A DNA stretch of 64,000 nt from Leptotrichia trevisanii DSM 22070 (lineage in GTDB: Bacteria > Fusobacteriota > Fusobacteriia > Fusobacteriales > Leptotrichiaceae). This document shows positions 1 to 8,621 of this stretch, piece after piece. How positions within the stretch are numbered: the first letter of the stretch is position 1; every line of letters starts with the position of its first letter. The DNA lies in assembly GCF_000482505.1 (NCBI RefSeq), contig NZ_AXVL01000017.1, forward strand, positions 23,336 through 87,335, given 5' to 3'. The translations under genes and the position numbers were made by a program. The notes beneath the pieces were generated by a model. That model was given only the letters and a program-made list of their open reading frames with translations. It was not told where the DNA came from and made no database searches.

Positions 1-242
1 ATAGTAACAACTCTCCATCTCTTATCTTTACTTAATGGTCTAGTTTCCATAATTTGCACTTTATCTCCGATTCCACAGTCATTGTTTTCATCGTGTGCTT
101 TATATTTTTTAGAAGTTTTTACTCTTTTTTTATAAAGTTTGTGTAATTTCATTGTTTCTTCAAGAACAACTACCGTTTTATCCATTTTGTTAGAAACAAC
201 GATTCCTTCTCTTACTTTTCTTTCGTTTCTTTTATTTTCCAC
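1..242 (-). CDS. rpsQ: 30S ribosomal protein S17, 3' end outside the window
   Basis: Small-subunit protein S17, an early 16S rRNA binder of the OB-fold type. The minus-strand frame is open from a GTG at 242 to the window edge, giving 80 codons of a family usually about 85 long, so only the last few residues are missing. The GTG is chosen because AGGAGG lies 8 bases upstream, and the peptide starts with a basic stretch followed by the S17-typical segment [14 protein letters not shown]. It follows rpmC with 11 bases between, as in the standard S10/spc order. Identification is firm; only the C terminus is unseen. Confidence 0.93.
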   Translation of the reverse strand, partial: MENKRNERKVREGIVVSNKMDKTVVVLEETMKLHKLYKKRVKTSKKYKAHDENNDCGIGDKVQIMETRPLSKDKRWRVVT

Positions 243-253
243 TCTTGATCCTC

Positions 254-445
254 CTATTTACCAGTTTTTTCAGTTACAACAGTTTTTAGTCTTGCTATTG
301 TTCTTTTAACATCTCGTATTTTAGCAGTGTTTTGTAATTGTCCAAGAGTTTTTTGAAATTTTAAATTAAATAATTCTTGTTTCAATTCATTTACTTTAAC
401 TTCCAATTCTTCCAATGATAATTCTCTAATTTCGTTAATTGTCAT
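254..445 (-). CDS. rpmC: 50S ribosomal protein L29
   Basis: L29, a small two-helix protein near the peptide exit tunnel. The 63 residues are the usual length, with the characteristic [11 protein letters not shown] and [16 protein letters not shown] segments. Its ATG overlaps the TAA stop of rplP by one base, so translation is probably coupled. It sits between rplP and rpsQ in the conserved S10 order. Confidence 0.96.
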   Translation of the reverse strand: MTINEIRELSLEELEVKVNELKQELFNLKFQKTLGQLQNTAKIRDVKRTIARLKTVVTEKTGK

Positions 446-870
446 TACTTATCACCACCTACTTCTTCTTTTCTAACAAATTTAACTTTTATAGGTAGTT
501 TATGTCCAGCTTTTCTTAATGCTTCTTTGGCTTTCTCTTCAGATACTCCACCAACTTCAAACATTACTTTATCTTTTTTAACTACTGCTACCCAACCTTC
601 TGCATTACCTTTACCTTTACCCATTCTTGTTCCTTCAGGTCTTTTAGTATAAGGTTTATCAGGGAATATTCTTATCCAGATTTTACCTTCTCTTTTAAAT
701 GTTCTATTGATTGTTACCCTACAAGCCTCGATTTGTCTTGAAGTAATCCAACCAAATTCTCTAGCGGCAAGTCCAAATTCACCAAAATCAACTTTGTTTC
801 CTTTAGTTGCTACACCACCCATTTTTCCTCTGAACTGTTTTCTATATTTCGTTCTTTTAGGTATTAACAT
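445..870 (-). CDS. rplP: 50S ribosomal protein L16
   Basis: L16, which helps shape the A-site and peptidyl-transferase region. A longer reading frame is open to 915, but the start is placed at the ATG at 870 because the protein then begins [15 protein letters not shown] as in other L16 proteins and has a GGAAGGAG ribosome-binding site about 10 bases upstream. That gives 141 residues, the normal size. The end of rpsC is two bases away and the stop overlaps the rpmC start, so the three genes are tightly packed. Confidence 0.96.
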   Translation of the reverse strand: MLIPKRTKYRKQFRGKMGGVATKGNKVDFGEFGLAAREFGWITSRQIEACRVTINRTFKREGKIWIRIFPDKPYTKRPEGTRMGKGKGNAEGWVAVVKKDKVMFEVGGVSEEKAKEALRKAGHKLPIKVKFVRKEEVGGDK

Positions 871-871
871 A

Positions 872-1528
872 TTATTCGTTTTCTCCTTCCTTTGTAGTAG
901 AAAGAACTTCACCATTAAATATCCATACTTTTAATCCTAAAGCACCGTATGTAGTGTGTGCAGTAGCTGTTGCATAATCAACATCTGCTCTTAAAGTATG
1001 TAGTGGTACTCTTCCTGAAAGTGTCCATTCACTTCTTGCAATTTCGGCACCATTCAATCTTCCCGATACCATAACTTTAATTCCTTTAATCCCAGCTTTT
1101 TCTGCTCTTTGAATAGCTTGTTGAACTGCTCTTTTATAAGCAACCCTTTTTTCAATTGCTGTTGCAATGCTTTCTGCTACTAATTGAGCGTCTTTATTAG
1201 GGTTTTTAATTTCCTGTACTTTAATTTGTACTCTTTTACCAGTTAATTTTTCTAATTTTACTTTTAAAGCCTCGATTTCTTGCCCTTTTCTTCCGATTAA
1301 GATTCCAGCTTTTCCAGTTTCTATAATAACTGCTACTTCTGTAGGTGATGTTCTTTCTATTTGAATAGAAGAAATCCCTGCGTGGTAATAGTTTTTCTTA
1401 ATATATTCTTTAATTTTTAAATCTTCATGAAAGTTACTTACGTATTCTTTTCCCTCAGCGAACCATTTTGAATCCCAAGTTCTTGTGATTCCTAATCTTA
1501 TCCCCCTAGGATCTACTTTTTGTCCCAC
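872..1528 (-). CDS. rpsC: 30S ribosomal protein S3
   Basis: S3 lines the mRNA entry channel of the small subunit. The 218 residues contain the N-terminal [12 protein letters not shown] signature, a KH domain with the GRKGQEIE loop at about residues 78-85, and the C-terminal S3 domain. The start codon is GTG at 1528, with GGAGG 8-10 bases upstream; no ATG fits the family N terminus. It lies 25 bases downstream of rplV. Confidence 0.96.
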   Translation of the reverse strand: MGQKVDPRGIRLGITRTWDSKWFAEGKEYVSNFHEDLKIKEYIKKNYYHAGISSIQIERTSPTEVAVIIETGKAGILIGRKGQEIEALKVKLEKLTGKRVQIKVQEIKNPNKDAQLVAESIATAIEKRVAYKRAVQQAIQRAEKAGIKGIKVMVSGRLNGAEIARSEWTLSGRVPLHTLRADVDYATATAHTTYGALGLKVWIFNGEVLSTTKEGENE

Positions 1529-1553
1529 AGACTTACCTCCTTATTTGTCTAAA

Positions 1554-1892
1554 TTAATCTTCTCTTTCATCAACTTCTACTGTGATGTGAGCTGTTGGTT
1601 TTCTAATAATGTCAGCTCTTCCCATTGCTCTTGGGCTGATTCTTTTCAATACTGGCCCTTTATCAATTAATATTTTTGATACAAACAGTTTATCAGGATC
1701 CATATTGTTATTATGTTCAGCGTTTGCAATTGCTGATCTTAATGTTTTTTCTATGTATAATGCTGCTTTTTTATTTGTAAATTTTAAAATGTTCAATGCT
1801 TGCAATGCATTTTTCCCTCTTACAATATCAGCAACTAATCTTGCTTTTTGAGGGCTTAATCTTTGGTATTTCAATTTAGCTACTACTGCCAT
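1554..1892 (-). CDS. rplV: 50S ribosomal protein L22
   Basis: L22 has a globular domain on the subunit surface and a beta-hairpin that reaches into the exit tunnel. The 112 residues include [17 protein letters not shown] near the N terminus and the hairpin region [16 protein letters not shown] around residues 79-95, where macrolide-resistance changes occur in other bacteria. No insertion or deletion is evident in that loop. It is cotranscribed with rpsS upstream and rpsC downstream. Confidence 0.95.
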   Translation of the reverse strand: MAVVAKLKYQRLSPQKARLVADIVRGKNALQALNILKFTNKKAALYIEKTLRSAIANAEHNNNMDPDKLFVSKILIDKGPVLKRISPRAMGRADIIRKPTAHITVEVDERED

Positions 1893-1938
1893 TCAAAGTC
1901 CTCTCCTTTCATCAATGTATGTCTATCGGTTTATTTAA

Positions 1939-2211
1939 TTATTTTTTACCTTTTTTAGCGTCTTTTCCATGTCCGTAGAAAGTTCTAGTTGGTGCAAATT
2001 CACCTAATTTATGTCCAACCATTTCCTCAGTTACATATACAGGTATATGTTTTTTACCATTATAGACAGCAAAAGTATGTCCAATAAATTGAGGGAATAT
2101 AGTTGATCTTCTAGACCATGTTTTAATAACTTGTTTTTTACCTCCCAATGCTTCTATTTTTTCTAATAAATATGCATCAACAAAAGGTCCTTTTTTTAAT
2201 GAACGAGCCAT
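1939..2211 (-). CDS. rpsS: 30S ribosomal protein S19
   Basis: S19 sits in the head of the small subunit with S13. The 90 residues start [12 protein letters not shown], as is nearly universal for S19, and contain the conserved [19 protein letters not shown] stretch. A good ribosome-binding site (AAGGAGGAAAG) precedes the ATG. Unusually for an S10 cluster, 237 bases separate it from rplB upstream. Confidence 0.96.
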   Translation of the reverse strand: MARSLKKGPFVDAYLLEKIEALGGKKQVIKTWSRRSTIFPQFIGHTFAVYNGKKHIPVYVTEEMVGHKLGEFAPTRTFYGHGKDAKKGKK

Positions 2212-2448
2212 TCTTTCCTCCTTATTTCATTTTTTAAATTGAGAAATGTTACTTAATACATCTCATTTCTAATTATCTATTATCTAAGATATTTAAATTT
2301 TAATTCAATGTATCAAGCAATATTTTTATATTCAGCCAAACTTCTTTTTAGATATTTTATCTGTCTGTTTGACTGGCACAGTCCATTTCTGCGTTTTTCA
2401 TCTAAAAATTGTGTTATCAGAATTGATATTGACTTTATTTTTAAACTA
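2212..2448 (-). promoter_or_regulatory. 237-bp leader between rplB and rpsS
   Basis: No gene is convincing here, although the space between these two genes is normally a few bases. In the transcribed direction a possible promoter (TTGAAT, 18 bp, GATAAT) is followed by a hairpin with a 7-bp stem, AGAAATG pairing with CATTTCT, ending about 30 bases before the rpsS ribosome-binding site. GAGA and TCTC inside the same segment can form an alternative short stem. The promoter and regulatory role are inferred. Confidence 0.35.
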
Positions 2449-3276
2449 CTATTTTTTTCTTCCTCTAACGATGAATTTATCACTAAGTTTTTTACCTCTA
2501 GTTTTTTTACCAAGTGTAGGTTTACCCCAAGGTGTAACTGGTGATTTTCTACCAATTGGAGATCTTCCTTCTCCTCCTCCGTGTGGGTGATCCACAGGAT
2601 TCATTACTGATCCTCTAACGTGAGGTTTTCTTCCTAAGTGTCTATTTCTTCCAGCTTTTCCTAATGATACTAATGAATGTTCAGAATTTCCTACTGTTCC
2701 GATTGTAGCCATACATTCCTTATGGATAAGTCTTAATTCTCCAGATGGTAATTCCACGTGGCAGTAAGTCCCTTCTTTTGCAACAAGTCTTGCAGCTGTT
2801 CCTGCTGATCTTGCCAACTGTCCACCTTTACCAGGCATAAGTTCTACATTGTGAATAACTGTCCCTACTGGTAAGTCTTTTAATTTTAACGCATTTCCAG
2901 GTTTGATATCTGCACCTTCTCCTGCTAATACAATGTCACCTTTTTTAAGTCCGTTTGGAGCTAAGATATATCTTTTTTCTCCATCAACATAGTGTAACAA
3001 TGCAATGTTTGCAGTTCTGTTTGGATCATATTCAAGAGTTGCAACTTTTGCTGGTATTCCAATTTTATTTCTTTTCCAGTCGATTACTCTATATAATCTC
3101 TTGTGTCCTTTATGTCTGTTTCTACCTGTTCTATGTCCATAGTTGTCAATTCCGTAAGATGAATTTAACGGTTCAACTAGAGATTTTTCAGGTCTTACCT
3201 TATCTAATTCCTTATTAACTAATATCGACATATGCCGTGTCCCACTAGTCATCGGTTTTAATTTTTTTATTGGCAT
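2449..3276 (-). CDS. rplB: 50S ribosomal protein L2
   Basis: L2 is a primary 23S rRNA binder needed for subunit joining and peptidyl-transferase activity. The 275 residues are full length, with the SH3-like and OB-like RNA-binding domains and the C-terminal [23 protein letters not shown] segment that holds the conserved histidine. It starts [16 protein letters not shown]. It is flanked by unusually long gaps on both sides (210 and 237 bp), with a promoter candidate upstream, so it may head its own transcript. Confidence 0.97.
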   Translation of the reverse strand: MPIKKLKPMTSGTRHMSILVNKELDKVRPEKSLVEPLNSSYGIDNYGHRTGRNRHKGHKRLYRVIDWKRNKIGIPAKVATLEYDPNRTANIALLHYVDGEKRYILAPNGLKKGDIVLAGEGADIKPGNALKLKDLPVGTVIHNVELMPGKGGQLARSAGTAARLVAKEGTYCHVELPSGELRLIHKECMATIGTVGNSEHSLVSLGKAGRNRHLGRKPHVRGSVMNPVDHPHGGGEGRSPIGRKSPVTPWGKPTLGKKTRGKKLSDKFIVRGRKK

Positions 3277-3368
3277 AATTTCCGTTCCCTCTCTTCCTAT
3301 TTCTCATTTTATTTTCTCATTATTCAAAAAAATTTTAAATAATCTCTATAATTTTACATAACTTATCT

Positions 3369-3397
3369 ATTATAGCATTTTTACTAAATAATTTCCA
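3369..3397 (-). promoter_or_regulatory. Candidate internal promoter upstream of rplB
   Basis: In the minus direction there is TGGAAA (4 of 6 matches to the -35 consensus), a 17-bp spacer ending in TGC, and a perfect TATAAT. TG plus one base before the hexamer is the extended -10 form, which tolerates a weak -35. The site lies about 95 bases before the rplB start, inside the 210-bp gap after rplW. Read directly from the sequence; activity is inferred. Confidence 0.5.
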
Positions 3398-3435
3398 CAA
3401 AAAAATATAGTTAATTTTACTTTTTATAAAAATTA

Positions 3436-3460
3436 TTTTTCGGGGAATCCCCCGAGAAAT
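3436..3460 (-). promoter_or_regulatory. GC-rich hairpin between rplW and rplB
   Basis: A 6-bp GC-rich stem (TCGGGG with CCCCGA, loop of 4) stands out in an AT-rich gap and extends outward by several T-A pairs and one G-U pair. In the rplB direction it is followed by AAAAATAATTTTTAT rather than a clean T run, so it is not a standard terminator. It could attenuate transcription or stabilise an RNA end just upstream of the rplB promoter candidate. Confidence 0.45.
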
Positions 3461-3486
3461 AGATGTTATGATTTTTATGATTCGCC

Positions 3487-3771
3487 TTATCCTTCGTAAG
3501 CTGTAATAGATTCTCCATCTTTCAATTTAACAACTGCTTTTTTGATAGTGGCTGTCTTATACATTGACATTCTGAATCTTTTGTTTTTCGGTTTAACGTT
3601 TAAAGTATTTACACCTTGAACTTTTACATTGAATAGTTTTTCAACTGCATCTTTAATTTGAAGTTTGTTTGCTCTTCTATCTACTATAAAAACATATTCA
3701 TTATTTTCCAATAAATTTCTTGCTTTTTCTGTATTAATTACAGGTTTTTTGATAATATCAGTAATATGCAT
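3487..3771 (-). CDS. rplW: 50S ribosomal protein L23
   Basis: L23 lies at the tunnel exit and is the docking site for trigger factor and SRP. The 94 residues match the family length and include [12 protein letters not shown] and the [16 protein letters not shown] segment. Its start overlaps the end of rplD by one base. After its stop there is a 210-bp gap holding a GC-rich hairpin and a promoter candidate. Confidence 0.95.
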   Translation of the reverse strand: MHITDIIKKPVINTEKARNLLENNEYVFIVDRRANKLQIKDAVEKLFNVKVQGVNTLNVKPKNKRFRMSMYKTATIKKAVVKLKDGESITAYEG

Positions 3772-4415
3772 TATGCTAACACCTCCTCGATTGTTGCAAG
3801 AGCTTCTTTAGTTAAGATTACCTTGTCTTGTTTGATTAACCAGTAGATGCTTAAATCTCTTGTATTTATTGCTGCAACTTTTTCAATATTTCTAGTTGAT
3901 AAATATAAGAAATAATCTCTATCTATATTATCAGCGTCATCATTTGTTACATATAATTGTTTTGCTCCATCAAAATTCAATGCTTTTGCAAAATTAATAA
4001 ATGTTTTTGTTTTTGGTGTTTCCAATACGAAATCATCTAATACAATTAAGTTTCCTTCGCTAATTTTTGTTGCTAAAGCTGATTTCAAAGCTAGTTTTCT
4101 AACTTTTTTATTTACTTTTTTAGCATAGTTTCTTGGTTTTGGCCCGTGAACTACTCCTCCACCTACCATGTGTGGTGCTCTTGTAGAACCTTGTCTGGCT
4201 CTTCCTGTTCCTTTTTGTCTAAAAGGTTTTCTTCCTCCACCTCTTACTTCTGCTCTTGTCTTTGTTGAGGCAGATCCTTGTCTGGCTTCAGCTAATTCTG
4301 CTACTAAAACTTCGTGCATTACGTGTTTATTTGGTTCAATTCCAAATATGTCGTTATTTACTTCAATAGTTCCTGCTTGTGAACCGTCTAATTTATATAT
4401 ATTTAAAACTGGCAT
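3771..4415 (-). CDS. rplD: 50S ribosomal protein L4
   Basis: L4 binds 23S rRNA early and contributes a loop to the exit tunnel. In Escherichia coli it also represses its own operon through the S10 leader. The 214 residues include the tunnel-loop region [19 protein letters not shown] near residues 60-80. It lies between rplC and rplW with a one-base overlap at its 3' end. Whether L4 regulates this operon is not known from the sequence, though an S10 leader hairpin is present at 5473-5503. Confidence 0.96.
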   Translation of the reverse strand: MPVLNIYKLDGSQAGTIEVNNDIFGIEPNKHVMHEVLVAELAEARQGSASTKTRAEVRGGGRKPFRQKGTGRARQGSTRAPHMVGGGVVHGPKPRNYAKKVNKKVRKLALKSALATKISEGNLIVLDDFVLETPKTKTFINFAKALNFDGAKQLYVTNDDADNIDRDYFLYLSTRNIEKVAAINTRDLSIYWLIKQDKVILTKEALATIEEVLA

Positions 4416-4436
4416 GTTATCCTCCTCTCTTTCCTA

Positions 4437-5063
4437 TTAATATTTCTTTACCGATTTTTTGATAACTAAATAACCATTTTTTGGCCCTGGAACAGCACCT
4501 TTTACTAATAAAAGACTGTTTTCCACATCAAATTTAATAACTTGCAAGTTTTGAACTGTTACTTTTTCAGCTCCCAATCTTCCAGCCATTTTTTTACCTT
4601 TTGGCACATTACTGTTTGATGCGGCTCCTCCTGCGTTAGAACCTCCAAGTCTATGGTTTCTTGAAACCCCGTGTGAAGCTCTGTTTCCACCAAAGTTATG
4701 TCTTTTCATAACCCCTGCAGTCCCTTTACCTTTTGAAGTTCCAGAAATATCAACAAATTCGATACCTTCCAATACGTCTACTTTAATTTCTTGTCCTAAT
4801 GTAAAGTCAGCTGGATTAGCTACTTTAAATTCTTTAAGAAATCTTTTTGGAGTAATTCCTGCTTTTTTAAATACACCTAATAATGGTTTAGTAGTATTTT
4901 TTTCTTTTTTATCTCCATAAGCTAGTGTGATAGCATTGTACCCTTCTTTTTCCTCAGTCTTAATTTGTGTAATGAAGTTAGTTCCTGCTTCAATTACTGT
5001 AACTGGAATTAATTTTTCATCTTCAAAAATTTGAGTCATTCCGATTTTTTTACCTAATATCAT
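4437..5063 (-). CDS. rplC: 50S ribosomal protein L3
   Basis: L3 is an early assembly protein near the peptidyl-transferase centre. The 208 residues open with MILGKKIGMTQIFEDE and contain the conserved internal loop around HNFGGNRASHGVSRNHRLGG, which includes the glutamine-methylation region of other bacteria. Spacing to rplD is 21 bases. The ribosome-binding site AAGGAGGAAAA supports the ATG at 5063. Confidence 0.96.
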   Translation of the reverse strand: MILGKKIGMTQIFEDEKLIPVTVIEAGTNFITQIKTEEKEGYNAITLAYGDKKEKNTTKPLLGVFKKAGITPKRFLKEFKVANPADFTLGQEIKVDVLEGIEFVDISGTSKGKGTAGVMKRHNFGGNRASHGVSRNHRLGGSNAGGAASNSNVPKGKKMAGRLGAEKVTVQNLQVIKFDVENSLLLVKGAVPGPKNGYLVIKKSVKKY

Positions 5064-5124
5064 TTTTTATTTTTCCTCCTTAATATATTGGTTGACAATT
5101 TTTTATGCCAACTTGTACTAAGCC

Positions 5125-5430
5125 TTACGATTGCTTAATTTCAACTCCCACACCTGATGGCAAGTTTAATGATGCTAATGCATTTACGATTTGTTGATTT
5201 GAATTTTTGATTTCTACAAATCTTCTGTGAATTCTCATTTCAAATTGTTCTCTTGAATCTTTATTTACGTGAACTGATCTTAAAACTGTATATTTTTTAG
5301 TTTTTGTAGGCAATGGAAGCGGTCCTGCTAATTCTGAACCATTTTTCTTAGCTACTTCTGCGATTTTTTTAGCAGATTGATCCAACAGTTTGTGATCATA
5401 AGATTGTAAATATATTCTTATTTTATCCAA
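5125..5430 (-). CDS. rpsJ: 30S ribosomal protein S10
   Basis: S10 is a small-subunit head protein and, with NusB, a transcription antitermination factor. The 101 residues include RIYLQSYDHKLLDQS and the conserved VHVNKDSREQFEMRIHRR segment. It is the first gene of the S10 operon, about 115 bases downstream of a strong promoter, with a leader hairpin between. The ribosome-binding site AGGAGGAAAG lies directly upstream. Confidence 0.97.
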   Translation of the reverse strand: MDKIRIYLQSYDHKLLDQSAKKIAEVAKKNGSELAGPLPLPTKTKKYTVLRSVHVNKDSREQFEMRIHRRFVEIKNSNQQIVNALASLNLPSGVGVEIKQS

Positions 5431-5472
5431 AGTCTTTCCTCCTGTTTATTTCTTTGTTTATCTTAGCAAATA

Positions 5473-5503
5473 GAGAAATTAGATTATTAAAACCTAATCT
5501 CTC
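5473..5503 (-). promoter_or_regulatory. Leader hairpin of the S10 operon
   Basis: In the transcript, GAGAGATTAG pairs with CTAATTTCTC (10 bp, one G-U pair) around an 11-base loop. It lies between the promoter at 5548-5576 and the rpsJ start. S10 leaders of other bacteria carry structures bound by ribosomal proteins; this one has no recognised family, so a regulatory role is only a possibility. Confidence 0.45.
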
Positions 5504-5547
5504 CTTTACTTAACATTTGTGAACTATTTTCTATTACATTTCTAAAC

Positions 5548-5576
5548 ATTATAACAAATATTTTCATTATCTGCAA
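5548..5576 (-). promoter_or_regulatory. Promoter of the S10 operon
   Basis: The minus strand reads TTGCAG, 17 bp, TATAAT: five of six and six of six consensus matches at the ideal spacing. Transcription would begin about 110 bases upstream of rpsJ. It lies between the tuf 3' relic and rpsJ, so the S10 operon need not depend on readthrough from the str cluster. Confidence 0.75.
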
Positions 5577-5597
5577 TATTTATTTTTTATTTCCAAG

Positions 5598-5677
5598 TCC
5601 TTTACAGAAAACTATTTAGTAATAGTTGCTACTACTCCTGAAGCTACTGTTCTTCCACCTTCTCTTATCGCAAATCT
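5598..5677 (-). pseudogene. Relic of a second tuf gene (3' end only)
   Basis: These 80 bases are identical to 7363-7442, the end of the intact tuf gene. They encode the last 21 residues of EF-Tu (beginning RFAIREGG and ending TITK), the TAG stop, and 14 bases after it. Nothing upstream of this stretch continues the EF-Tu frame; it abuts a hairpin at 5678. It is therefore either what remains of a tandem tuf copy or a duplicated insertion boundary. Perfect identity points to a recent event or to gene conversion. Confidence 0.9.
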
Positions 5678-5700
5678 GAGATGAAAAAATCTTTCATCTC
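5678..5700 (-). terminator. Hairpin at the junction with the tuf relic, U tract missing
   Basis: GAGATGAAA pairs perfectly with TTTCATCTC (9 bp, loop of 5), 31 bases after the porin stop codon, where a terminator would be expected. In the porin direction it is followed immediately by the tuf relic (AGATTTGCG) instead of a T run. The likely U tract appears to have been lost at the junction, so termination may be weak. Confidence 0.5.
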
Positions 5701-5730
5701 TTCTTATTATAAAAACAGAATAATTAAAAA

Positions 5731-6834
5731 TTATTTAACTTCTAAACCAACATTCAATCCTGCTCTTAATTCATTATATTCTCTTGTATATTTATCAGTA
5801 TTTCTATAACGTCCATCATTAGCATATCCTTTAACAGTTTCTTTGTTAACAACTCTGTATTTAACCATAGGGTTTAATGTTAATGTTCCTACTGGTAAAT
5901 CAATTCCTGTCTTATATCCTAATCCAGTCCATACTGAGAAGTTATTTGAGAACCCATGTCTAGCTGTTTGTTTTTCCCATTCATTTTCAGTATTCACTAA
6001 TCCATAGAACCCACCAAAACTAGGTGTTTTATAAGTTGCTCCTACTACATAGTCCAAATACACAGTAGATTTAGCATCTTTTCCAGTTTCAACTAATTTA
6101 CCTTTTGCATCTCTTAATTTGTTAGTTAAACTAACATTATAATCTAAACTTCCAATTCCATTGTCAAAGATTTTTCCACTATTTTCTAAAGCGAAGTTAA
6201 ATCCCCATCCAGATACTTTTCCTTTTTGGAAGTCACTTCCATCCCAAGCATTGTCTGCACTTTTACTTCCTGATTGATCAAAATAAACAAGTTGAGTTTT
6301 TGCATTAAAATTTTGTCCAAAGAAACTAATTCCAAATGTTGGTCCTACATAAATTTCATTTGATGTTCCTCTATGTCCAGAATATCTTCCTGTTCCACTT
6401 GTAGATTTATATGTCCATCCTAAATCCCATTTAGAAGTCCAAGAACCTAATGTAATATCTCTATATAATGCAATATCATTTTCCCAAGATTGAGATTTAT
6501 CGTAAGTTCCTTTTACTCCTGTTTTAGATTCATAATCAAATTTGTTTTTAACTCTGTCTTGATCATTTTGGAATTCAAATCTTAATCCTAAGTTTCCTTC
6601 ATCTACTAAATGTAAATCTCCACCAAAGATGTTTCTCCATCTAGTTTTTTCTTTATTGTCACCTTTAAATCCGGCAACTCCTAATCCATTTCCTGTATTT
6701 GATTTTTTGTCAGTATAACTTTGTCTAACTTCAGTAGAGAAATGAATGTCTTTTAATGTATCTTGATCTTGTTCAGCTAAGGCAAGACTAGATACGCTTA
6801 ATGCTAATGCTAATACTCCTAATACTTTTTTCAT
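5731..6834 (-). CDS. Outer-membrane porin, FomA-like beta-barrel
   Basis: The 367-residue product has a typical signal peptide (KKVLGVLALALSVSSLALA, then a charged mature start) and a body of alternating polar and aromatic strands rich in Gly, Tyr and Asn with W-x-x-x-x-x-G-W patterns, as in fusobacterial FomA-type porins. It would form a channel in the outer membrane. Unlike most barrels it ends GLNVGLEVK with no terminal Phe or Trp. It has its own promoter and an AGGAGGAAAAAACA ribosome-binding site, and sits between tuf and rpsJ bracketed by 80-bp direct repeats, which suggests insertion into the str-S10 junction. The exact porin subfamily cannot be fixed without alignment. Confidence 0.8.
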   Translation of the reverse strand: MKKVLGVLALALSVSSLALAEQDQDTLKDIHFSTEVRQSYTDKKSNTGNGLGVAGFKGDNKEKTRWRNIFGGDLHLVDEGNLGLRFEFQNDQDRVKNKFDYESKTGVKGTYDKSQSWENDIALYRDITLGSWTSKWDLGWTYKSTSGTGRYSGHRGTSNEIYVGPTFGISFFGQNFNAKTQLVYFDQSGSKSADNAWDGSDFQKGKVSGWGFNFALENSGKIFDNGIGSLDYNVSLTNKLRDAKGKLVETGKDAKSTVYLDYVVGATYKTPSFGGFYGLVNTENEWEKQTARHGFSNNFSVWTGLGYKTGIDLPVGTLTLNPMVKYRVVNKETVKGYANDGRYRNTDKYTREYNELRAGLNVGLEVK

Positions 6835-6889
6835 TGTTTTTTCCTCCTAAAAATAATTTTAACAAATATATCTTAACAATTCACAGCTA

Positions 6890-6918
6890 ATTTTAGCACA
6901 ATAATATGAATTTGTAAA
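6890..6918 (-). promoter_or_regulatory. Promoter of the porin gene
   Basis: The minus strand reads TTTACA, 17 bp, TAAAAT, with TGTGC just before the -10 hexamer. It is preceded by runs of A and T resembling an UP element. The leader to the porin ATG is about 50 bases. The 6919-7208 stretch upstream contains no gene I can support. Confidence 0.65.
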
Positions 6919-7208
6919 GTTTTTTTTAAAAAAAAGGTAATTTATCAATACTAAAGTTAAAATAATTTTCAAAATCAAATTAAATACCCTTGTATCACAG
7001 CATATCTACTTTTAAAAAACTAACTATAAGTTATTTACAAATTTCAAATCAAGTAAAAATTTTAACGAAAACAAATATAACTTTATCATTGAAAACGCTT
7101 CTTTAAAAATGCACCTTAAGTCTAAGACAATTTTTATATGAAATATTTATAGATAATATAAATTGTAATATTTCTATAAATCTTATAACTAGTATACCTT
7201 ATAATTCT

Positions 7209-7272
7209 AAAAAAAACAATAGCACCATAAATAAATCTAAAAATTTTTTTAATAATTTAATTAAGTGCTATT
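7209..7272 (-). terminator. Terminator of the str operon after tuf
   Basis: AATAGCAC and GTGCTATT form an 8-bp stem around a long AT-rich loop that can itself fold. In the tuf direction the stem is followed by GTTTTTTTT. It lies about 105 bases after the tuf stop and separates the str operon from the porin. Confidence 0.7.
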
Positions 7273-7362
7273 ATTAGTTATATTTTACTTATAAACATCT
7301 TATTTTTTAAACAAACCATAAAACTATAAAATATTTATTCTTGCTTTCTTATTTTAAGAAAA

Positions 7363-7442
7363 TCCTTTACAGAAAACTATTTAGTAATAGTTGCTACTAC
7401 TCCTGAAGCTACTGTTCTTCCACCTTCTCTTATCGCAAATCT
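7363..7442. repeat. 80-bp direct repeat, copy within intact tuf
   Basis: Identical in sequence and orientation to 5598-5677. It covers the last 66 bases of tuf and 14 bases of 3' flank. The 1685 bases between the two copies carry the tuf terminator, the porin promoter and the porin. Confidence 0.95.
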
Positions 7443-8561
7443 TAATCCTTCTTCCATTGCGATTGGGTGAATCAATTCAACTGTCATTTCAATGTTGTCT
7501 CCAGGCATTACCATTTCTACACCTTCTGGCAAATTAACTTCTCCTGTGATGTCAGTCGTTCTGAAGTAGAATTGTGGTTTGTATCCTGTGAAGAATGGTG
7601 TATGTCTTCCTCCTTCATCTTTTGTCAATACGTATACTTCTGACTTGAATCCTGTATGTGGAGTGATTGTCCCTGGTTTAGCAAGTACTTGCCCTCTTTC
7701 AACTTCTTCTTTCTTAGTCCCTCTTAACAATGCTCCGATATTGTCCCCAGCTTGTCCTGAATCCAATAGCTTTCTGAACATTTCTACTCCTGTTACAGTA
7801 GTCTTTGTCGTTGGTTTGATTCCTACAATTTCCACTTCCTCACCAACGTTGATTACTCCTCTTTCAACTCTTCCTGTTACAACTGTTCCTCTTCCTGTAA
7901 TTGTGAATACGTCTTCAATTGGCATTAAGAATGCTTGGTCTACCGGTCTTTCTGGTGTTGGAATATATTCGTCAACTGCGTTCATTAATTCCATGATTCT
8001 TTCTACCCATTGAGCTTCTCCATTTAATGCTCCTAATGAAGATCCTTTAATTACTGGTACATCATCTCCTGGGAATCCGTATTCTGTAAGTAATTCTCTT
8101 ACTTCCATTTCTACTAATTCTAATAATTCTTCGTCGTCTACCATGTCAACTTTGTTTAAGTAAACTACAATGTAAGGAACTCCAACTTGTCTTGCAAGCA
8201 GGATGTGTTCTCTTGTTTGAGGCATAGGCCCATCAGCTGCTGATACTACTAGGATTGCTCCATCCATTTGAGCTGCTCCTGTAATCATATTTTTTACATA
8301 ATCGGCATGGCCTGGACAGTCAACGTGAGCATAGTGTCTGTTTTCTGTTTCATACTCAATGTGAGCTGTGTTGATTGTAATCCCTCTTTCTCTTTCTTCA
8401 GGGGCTTGGTCGATATTTTCAAAATCAACTTTTTCAGCCAGTCCTTTTTCAGCCAATACTTTTGATATTGCTGCTGTTGTTGTTGTTTTCCCGTGATCTA
8501 CGTGTCCGATTGTTCCTACGTTTACGTGTGGTTTGCTTCTCTCGAATTTAGCTTTTGCCAT
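7377..8561 (-). CDS. tuf: Elongation factor Tu
   Basis: EF-Tu carries aminoacyl-tRNA to the ribosome as a GTPase. The 394 residues are full length: G1 motif GHVDHGKT at 19-26, the switch II region DCPGHADY near 81-88, the NKVD motif near 136, then domains II and III. It is the last gene of the rpsL-rpsG-fusA-tuf cluster, 60 bases after fusA. This is the only complete tuf in the window; a 3' relic of another lies at 5598-5677. Confidence 0.98.
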   Translation of the reverse strand: MAKAKFERSKPHVNVGTIGHVDHGKTTTTAAISKVLAEKGLAEKVDFENIDQAPEERERGITINTAHIEYETENRHYAHVDCPGHADYVKNMITGAAQMDGAILVVSAADGPMPQTREHILLARQVGVPYIVVYLNKVDMVDDEELLELVEMEVRELLTEYGFPGDDVPVIKGSSLGALNGEAQWVERIMELMNAVDEYIPTPERPVDQAFLMPIEDVFTITGRGTVVTGRVERGVINVGEEVEIVGIKPTTKTTVTGVEMFRKLLDSGQAGDNIGALLRGTKKEEVERGQVLAKPGTITPHTGFKSEVYVLTKDEGGRHTPFFTGYKPQFYFRTTDITGEVNLPEGVEMVMPGDNIEMTVELIHPIAMEEGLRFAIREGGRTVASGVVATITK

Positions 8562-8621
8562 TTTTATAATTCCTCCGTTTTTTAATTTTTTAAGATTTTT
8601 ATTTGTTATTTTAGATTTTTA

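Noticed and set aside
707..934. Plus-strand ORF opposite rplP and rpsC
   Set aside because: It is the complement of ribosomal genes, as are the other plus-strand frames within 1-5430.
2313..2555. Minus-strand 80-codon ORF in the rplB-rpsS gap
   Set aside because: It overlaps the 3' end of rplB in another frame and has no start signal; its apparent coding part is the shadow of rplB.
5678..7362. Transposon around the porin
   Set aside because: No transposase, terminal inverted repeat or short target duplication is visible; the flanking repeats are tuf sequence.
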